Shown here: piece after piece, positions 7,337 to 10,912 of the stretch
Position numbering within the stretch: the first letter of the stretch is position 1
Layout: each line of letters opens with the position of its first letter
Notes under the pieces: model-generated
Databases searched by the model: none
Told to the model about the DNA's origin: nothing
What the model saw: the letters and a program-made list of their open reading frames with translations, nothing else
Source of the DNA: Thermoleophilia bacterium
GTDB lineage: Bacteria; Actinomycetota; Thermoleophilia; RBG-16-64-13
NCBI GenBank assembly: GCA_016929985.1
Contig: JAFGIH010000046.1
Location: 1-10,912, forward strand
Direction of reading: 5' to 3'
DNA: 10,912 nt
Position numbers and translations under genes: made by a program

Positions 7337-8311
7337 CTACTTGAGGAAGCCATTCGCCTCCAAGTAGGAGGTGGCTACCGCCCGCGGATCCTCACCGCCG
7401 AAGGCGATCCGAGCGTTCAGCTCTTGAAGTCTCGTCTGGTCGAGACTCGTGAACACCGGCTCAAGGATGGAAGCGATCTGCGGGTAGGCCGCCATGATCT
7501 CTCCTCTGAAGATCGGCGTGGGCTCGTATACGGGGGGGATGTCCTTGGTGTCGGTGATGATCACCAAGTCGAGCTCATTGAGCTGTCCATCCGTGCCGTA
7601 GGCCAGGGAGAAGTTGACGCCGTCGGTGCCCTTCGCGAGAGCCGAGAGCATCTCGGCTGTGTTGCCCGTGGAGAGCGCGATGAGCTGGTCGTCCTTGAGC
7701 GTGAAGCCGTAGGCTTCCTCGTATCCCACGAGGCCCAGCGGGTTGTCGATCCACGACTGAGCGGCGATCAGCTTCACTTTGCCGCCGCCGTTCACGTAGG
7801 TGGCGAAGTCGGCCATGGTGGCGATGGACTCAGCCTCTGCGATGGCTATAGTCGTTGCTATGAACTCGCTGTTGTTGGCCGGGGCGGGCGTCAGCCAGTC
7901 GATGTTGTTGACATCTTTGTCCAGCTGCTTGATGGCTGCGTAGGCCTGCTGGGCGTTCTTCCACTTGGGGTCACCCTCCTCGCCCTCGTGGTAATACTGT
8001 CCGGAGCCCGTGTAGTCGATGGTGGCGTCGATCTCTCCCCCGAGGAGTGCCGCCCGCACCACCTCTGGGGTGCCCAGCTTGGTCTTGTCCTCAGTCTTGA
8101 TGCCGTTGGCTTCGAGCATCTGGATGATCATCGAGCCGATGAGCGTGCCCTCCGAGTCGAGAAGTGATCCTACGCGGACGACCGGGCCCTCGGTGGCGGC
8201 GACGGTGGTGGTGGATCCCGCGGCCGGCTCGTCATCTCCGCAGCCGGCAAGTCCAAGCAGCAACACAACGGCCAACAGGGCCGACAAGATCAGTATGGGT
8301 GTCTTCTTCAT
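7337..8311 (-). CDS. osmF: Glycine betaine/osmoprotectant ABC transporter substrate-binding lipoprotein (OsmF/YehZ-like)
   Basis: A 324-residue extracytoplasmic binding protein. A signal peptide with two lysines and a long hydrophobic core ends in the lipobox LAGC, so Cys24 should be lipidated. A short Thr-rich linker leads to the OpuAC-type fold starting near VVRVGSLLDSEGTLIG (44-59). ATIDYTGSGQYY (96-107) corresponds to the conserved YTG segment of quaternary-amine binding proteins. GVNFSLAYGTDGQL (231-244) and LDLVIITDTKDIPP (247-260) follow the usual C-terminal-lobe pattern. It is the first gene of the importer operon. E. coli YehZ (OsmF) binds glycine betaine weakly, and the true ligand may be another compatible solute or quaternary amine. 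The start at 8311 is supported by AAGGGGG ending 10 nt upstream and by the signal peptide. Confidence 0.92.
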   Translation of the reverse strand: MKKTPILILSALLAVVLLLGLAGCGDDEPAAGSTTTVAATEGPVVRVGSLLDSEGTLIGSMIIQMLEANGIKTEDKTKLGTPEVVRAALLGGEIDATIDYTGSGQYYHEGEEGDPKWKNAQQAYAAIKQLDKDVNNIDWLTPAPANNSEFIATTIAIAEAESIATMADFATYVNGGGKVKLIAAQSWIDNPLGLVGYEEAYGFTLKDDQLIALSTGNTAEMLSALAKGTDGVNFSLAYGTDGQLNELDLVIITDTKDIPPVYEPTPIFRGEIMAAYPQIASILEPVFTSLDQTRLQELNARIAFGGEDPRAVATSYLEANGFLK

Positions 8312-8320
8312 GGTGTGGAT

Positions 8321-8328
8321 ACCCCCTT
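8321..8328 (-). promoter_or_regulatory. Ribosome binding site of the substrate-binding protein gene
   Basis: AAGGGGGT on the minus strand lies 9 nt before the ATG at 8311. The same octamer precedes the heliorhodopsin ATG, which suggests this genome tolerates a G-run form of the Shine-Dalgarno site. Confidence 0.5.
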
Positions 8329-8360
8329 CGCCTCATTTCCATTGCTTCTTCCCATCCGCG

Positions 8361-8379
8361 GCCGGTGCGAATCACCGGC
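8361..8379 (-). terminator. Hairpin in the spacer between the oxidoreductase and importer genes
   Basis: GCCGGTG (8361-8367) and CACCGGC (8373-8379) form a perfect 7-bp stem with a 5-nt loop, about 32 nt after the oxidoreductase stop in its direction of transcription. There is no U-tract, so it may be a GC-type terminator. A second copy of GCCGGTG at 8394-8400 could pair with the same central segment, giving a competing hairpin. The 99-nt spacer shows no convincing -10/-35 pair. Confidence 0.4.
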
Positions 8380-8410
8380 GTCGCCGCTCCCGTGCCGGTG
8401 CGGTGGGAGG

Positions 8411-9805
8411 TCAGTGTGCGAACAGGTTGTTGAGCCCCTCGGTCAGCGTCGGATGGGCGAACACCGCCTTGCGGAGCTGGGACGCGGTCAGCCCTCCCAT
8501 CATCGCCATCTGCATGGCCGACATGATCTCGCCGCCTTGTATGCCGAGTACCGCGCAGCCCAGGATGAGGTCGGTGTGGCTGTCGACCACGGCCTTCACG
8601 ATCCCCCGGGTTTCATCTATCTCGAGAGCCCGCGCGATATGGTTCATGGGCATGGTGTAGACGCGCACGTCGTGACCACGGGCCCTCGCCTCTCTCTCGC
8701 TCAGGCCCACCCGTCCCAACTCAGGGTCGCTGTAGACCACGTAGGGGACCACGCGGCCGGTCGTCGTAGCGTGGCCTCCCTCGAGGAGATTGGTGCGGAT
8801 GACGCGGTAGTCGTCGTAGGAGATGTGGGTGAAGGCAGGTCCTCCGTTCACGTCGCCCAGGGCGTAGATGCCGTCCACCCGGGTCTCCAGCCTCTCGTTC
8901 ACCGGGACATAACCGCGGCCGTCCGCTTCCAGTCCCGTGGCGACGAGGTTCAGGGCTTCTGTGTTGGGGAGGCGCCCGGTAGCCGTCAGTAGGTGCGATC
9001 CGTCCAGCGTCCTGGAGCCTGACGGGGTCTCTACCTGCAACTCCAGGTCCCCGGATGCGTTTCTCGCCACTGAGAGCGCTTCAGCCTCGAGCACGAGGTC
9101 CACGCCGTCTTCGCGGAGTATGGCGGCCAGGGCCTCGGTCACGTCGGAGTCCTCTCGGGTCAGCAGAGTCGGCCGCCGCTGGACCATGGTCACCCGGCTT
9201 TCGAACCGCCGGAACATCTGTGCGAACTCCACGGCCACGTAGCCGCCGCCCAGGATGACCAGGTGACGTGGCGCCTCGCCCAACTCCATGATCGTCGTCG
9301 AGTCGAGATGCGGCACCTGATCGAGGCCGGGCAGGGTCGGTATCGCCGGCCGGCATCCGGTGTTGATGAACACCCGGACCGCCTTGATCGAGACCGGCCC
9401 GGCTTCAGATCCCTGAGTCTCTGTGGGTCGGACCTCCAAGGTCCGGAGGCCGGTGAAGGCCGCCTCTCCTAACAGCAACTCCAGGTTCTCCGTCGACTCC
9501 AGACTCCGCCGGCTGCCTTCCTGCCAGCTCTTCACGATGTCGCGTTTGCGTTGCCGCACGGCAGCCATGTCGACCGACACGTCTCCGGCGTCGATGCCGT
9601 AGTCCTTGGCCCTCCGAGCGAGGTGCGCGACTCGTGCAGAGGCGACCATGGTCTTGGTGGGTGTACAGCCCTCGTTCACGCAGGTGCCGCCCACATGCGC
9701 TCTCTCCACGAGCGCCGTGTGCCACCCGGCCGCCGCCAGGCTCTTCGCCAGTGGCACCCCGGCCTGGCCTGCGCCGATTATGATCGCGTCGTACTCACGT
9801 GCCAT
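8411..9805 (-). CDS. FAD-dependent pyridine nucleotide-disulfide oxidoreductase (mercuric reductase-like)
   Basis: A 464-residue flavoprotein of the dihydrolipoamide dehydrogenase/glutathione reductase group. FAD binding: GAGQAG (11-16) and YALGDVNG (314-321). Redox-active disulfide: [13 protein letters not shown], with Cys42 and Cys47. Dinucleotide site: GGGYVAVEF (186-194). C-terminal dimer-interface acid-base pair: His451 and Glu456 in HPTLTE. It lacks the N-terminal HMA domain and the C-terminal Cys pair of true mercuric reductases, so mercury reduction is unlikely. After the Rossmann motif the usual acidic residue is replaced by Gln209-Arg210-Arg211, which suggests NADPH rather than NADH (inference). 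The disulfide substrate is unknown. Soluble and cytoplasmic. It starts 13 nt after the heliorhodopsin stop, so the two are almost certainly cotranscribed. The RBS is weak (AGGA), consistent with coupling. Confidence 0.93.
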   Translation of the reverse strand: MAREYDAIIIGAGQAGVPLAKSLAAAGWHTALVERAHVGGTCVNEGCTPTKTMVASARVAHLARRAKDYGIDAGDVSVDMAAVRQRKRDIVKSWQEGSRRSLESTENLELLLGEAAFTGLRTLEVRPTETQGSEAGPVSIKAVRVFINTGCRPAIPTLPGLDQVPHLDSTTIMELGEAPRHLVILGGGYVAVEFAQMFRRFESRVTMVQRRPTLLTREDSDVTEALAAILREDGVDLVLEAEALSVARNASGDLELQVETPSGSRTLDGSHLLTATGRLPNTEALNLVATGLEADGRGYVPVNERLETRVDGIYALGDVNGGPAFTHISYDDYRVIRTNLLEGGHATTTGRVVPYVVYSDPELGRVGLSEREARARGHDVRVYTMPMNHIARALEIDETRGIVKAVVDSHTDLILGCAVLGIQGGEIMSAMQMAMMGGLTASQLRKAVFAHPTLTEGLNNLFAH

Positions 9806-9818
9806 ATCGATACCAGTC

Positions 9819-10616
9819 CTAATCCATCAGGGTGCCGCCGAACATCTGCCAGGCGAGCAAGGCCTTCGCCGTGAGACTGAGGAAGATGTAGACCTTCTCC
9901 CCGAACAGATAGTCGCGCCACTTGCCCACCTTCTTGTACTGCAGCACCATGTTCACGGCGAAGATGTTGAAGAACACAAACAGCGACACGATGATGCCGT
10001 AGACGAACGCCGGGGCCTCCTGGTCGCCGAAGCTGGGGCTCCAGAGGTAGATGAGCACCACGATCCAGGGGACGATGCCCGCGAAGCATCCGCACAGGAA
10101 CGAGAGCCAGTTCGGCCGGCCGGGCTTCTCATACTTCTCCATGAGAAGGCCGAACAGGATCATGCAGGCGTTGATGCCGAAGATCGCCAAGAGCGCGGCG
10201 AGATCGGCGGCTCCGCAGATGAGGGTGATGAGGATGATCATGAGCGACGACGTGATGGAGTACTCGATCCACCGTCCGTAATTGCGCTGCTGCGCGAGAT
10301 TGCGCTTGTACCAGCCGAAGATGCCGGGCGAGGCGTTGAGCAACAGGGCGAGGGCCGACAAGGCCATGAACGCGAAGACTCCCCAGCCGAGCGAGAATTC
10401 ACCGATCTGGTGCACGGAGGGCTCCGACCCGGGAGGGCCTGCGAGGTAGGTGGCTACGACCGGTATGGTGAAGTCGTTGGCCAAGACGGCAAGCACCACA
10501 GCCTGCACCGCGAGGACCAGCCCGACCACTATGTTCCACCAGCGCAGCTTACGCACGCGGGAGTCAAAGTCCTCGGTCACTATCGATCTTGCCGCGACGC
10601 TCTCTTCAGAGCCCAT
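9819..10616 (-). CDS. Heliorhodopsin
   Basis: A 265-residue seven-helix retinal protein. Helices lie at about 27-46, 76-95, 115-135, 137-160, 170-192, 204-227 and 241-263. Family hallmarks: [13 protein letters not shown] in helix 3 with Glu118 as the Schiff-base counterion; [15 protein letters not shown] in helix 4; [13 protein letters not shown] in helix 6; [17 protein letters not shown] in helix 7, where Lys251 would carry retinal and Ser247 lies four residues before it. The family is known for an inverted membrane orientation (N-terminus inside) and a slow photocycle, and no general ion pumping. The only histidine is His69, outside the helix cores. The start ATG at 10616 has AAGGGGGTG with 6 nt spacing; an in-frame ATG at 10649 would add 11 residues with no RBS. 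It is the first gene of an apparent pair with the flavin oxidoreductase. No retinal synthesis gene is present here. Confidence 0.95.
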   Translation of the reverse strand: MGSEESVAARSIVTEDFDSRVRKLRWWNIVVGLVLAVQAVVLAVLANDFTIPVVATYLAGPPGSEPSVHQIGEFSLGWGVFAFMALSALALLLNASPGIFGWYKRNLAQQRNYGRWIEYSITSSLMIILITLICGAADLAALLAIFGINACMILFGLLMEKYEKPGRPNWLSFLCGCFAGIVPWIVVLIYLWSPSFGDQEAPAFVYGIIVSLFVFFNIFAVNMVLQYKKVGKWRDYLFGEKVYIFLSLTAKALLAWQMFGGTLMD

Positions 10617-10620
10617 GATG

Positions 10621-10629
10621 CACCCCCTT
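10621..10629 (-). promoter_or_regulatory. Ribosome binding site of the heliorhodopsin gene
   Basis: AAGGGGGTG on the minus strand is placed so that the G-run ends 6 nt before the ATG at 10616. It selects this start over the upstream ATG at 10649. Confidence 0.6.
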
Positions 10630-10644
10630 GTCCGTCCGCGCCGG

Positions 10645-10654
10645 TCCACGTGGA
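10645..10654. promoter_or_regulatory. Palindrome upstream of the heliorhodopsin gene
   Basis: TCCACGTGGA is a perfect 10-bp palindrome with a CACGTG core. It lies 28 nt before the heliorhodopsin ATG, where an operator or the leader of the transcript would be. No clear -35/-10 pair could be assigned in 10617-10705, so its role is a guess. Confidence 0.3.
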
Positions 10655-10705
10655 ATGGAGTACCGTGAACCAGCCGATTTCAGTCGTGCCGGCGGCGACC
10701 TTCGT

Positions 10706-10736
10706 GCGGCCTGAGGCCGCGGCCCCGCAACGGGGC
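10706..10736 (-). terminator. Tandem GC hairpins after the DUF2867-like gene
   Basis: Two back-to-back perfect 6-bp stems with 3-nt loops are visible: GCCCCG-CAA-CGGGGC (10722-10736) and GCGGCC-TGA-GGCCGC (10706-10720). They begin 15 nt after the stop of the upstream minus-strand gene and precede the heliorhodopsin leader. No T-run follows. They probably separate transcription of the DUF2867-like gene from that of the heliorhodopsin gene, at least in part. Confidence 0.5.
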
Positions 10737-10750
10737 TGCTTGGCGCCGGC

Positions 10751-10912
10751 CTAGCCGGGCTTCACGCACCCGGCCTCCTTGGCGATGCCGCGGATCGTCG
10801 AGCGGAAGATCAGTTGATGCAGGGGCCACAGCGAGTACCAGTAAAGTCTGCCTCCCAGGCCCACCGGGTCCCACAGGGCAGTCTGTACGAGGCGAGTCCT
10901 CCCGCTCTCCAG
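10751..10912 (-). CDS. C-terminal end of a DUF2867/SDR-type protein (partial)
   Basis: The last 53 codons of a gene entering from the right edge, ending in TAG at 10751-10753. The peptide has RLVQTALWDPVGLGGRLYWY followed by SLWPLHQLIFR. This matches the C-terminal pattern of DUF2867 domains, often fused to an N-terminal NAD(P)-binding SDR/epimerase (YbjT-like) module. The Trp/Tyr-rich GRLYWYSLWP segment is the key clue. The N-terminal part lies outside the window, so the SDR module and any enzyme activity cannot be judged. The tail after the domain is AKEAGCVKPG. It is on the same strand as the heliorhodopsin gene, which lies 134 nt downstream. Confidence 0.72.
   Translation of the reverse strand: MESGRTRLVQTALWDPVGLGGRLYWYSLWPLHQLIFRSTIRGIAKEAGCVKPG

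Noticed and set aside
6878..8167. 429-codon plus-strand frame opposite the permease and binding-protein genes
   Set aside because: It spans the ends of two well-supported minus-strand genes, has no family resemblance and no RBS; an antisense artefact.
9606..10754. 382-codon plus-strand frame opposite the heliorhodopsin gene
   Set aside because: The Glu/Asp/His-rich product is the antisense image of hydrophobic helices and covers two genuine minus-strand genes.

Overview
The window is high-GC bacterial DNA, densely coded, with overlapping start/stop codons and lipoprotein signal peptides. It looks like a chromosomal segment of a Gram-positive (monoderm), high-GC organism, most likely an Actinomycetota lineage outside the well-studied genera. 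Three things point there: codon third positions rich in G/C, a GerMN-Gmad2 lipoprotein, and a heliorhodopsin, a family reported almost only from monoderms and archaea. No mobile element, CRISPR array, rRNA or tRNA gene was seen.

Layout from left to right. (1) A plus-strand lipoprotein gene with GerMN and Gmad2 domains (96-1046) converges on (2) a minus-strand molybdopterin-binding (MoeA/MogA-like) protein with a C-terminal cysteine cluster (1072-2091). A short hairpin lies between them. (3) A 167-bp divergent spacer carries a well-formed sigma70-type promoter for gene 2, with an inverted repeat lying across it. The spacer leads into (4) a plus-strand CocE/NonD-type acyl esterase of 701 residues (2259-4364). 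This converges, with only 6 bp between, on (5) a long minus-strand block. In transcription order (right to left) the block reads: the C-terminal end of a DUF2867/SDR-like protein (cut by the window edge), tandem GC hairpins, a heliorhodopsin (9819-10616), a mercuric-reductase-like FAD/pyridine-nucleotide disulfide oxidoreductase (8411-9805, 13 nt behind), a 99-nt spacer with alternative hairpins, and a complete four-gene ABC importer for glycine-betaine-like compounds. The importer genes encode a substrate-binding lipoprotein, a long permease, an ATPase and a short permease. Their order and sizes match the YehZYXW (OsmF) system of Escherichia coli.

How the genes may work together. The importer is a self-contained transport operon with translational coupling through ATGA overlaps. 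The most interesting part is the heliorhodopsin directly followed by a flavin disulfide reductase and then the osmolyte importer, all on one strand. Heliorhodopsins are retinal proteins with slow photocycles that are thought to be sensors or enzyme regulators rather than ion pumps. This heliorhodopsin keeps the retinal lysine and the glutamate counterion, but appears to lack the histidines usually found in helices 1 and 2. A light- or redox-sensing unit acting on thiol redox balance is a reasonable inference, but the sequence does not prove it.
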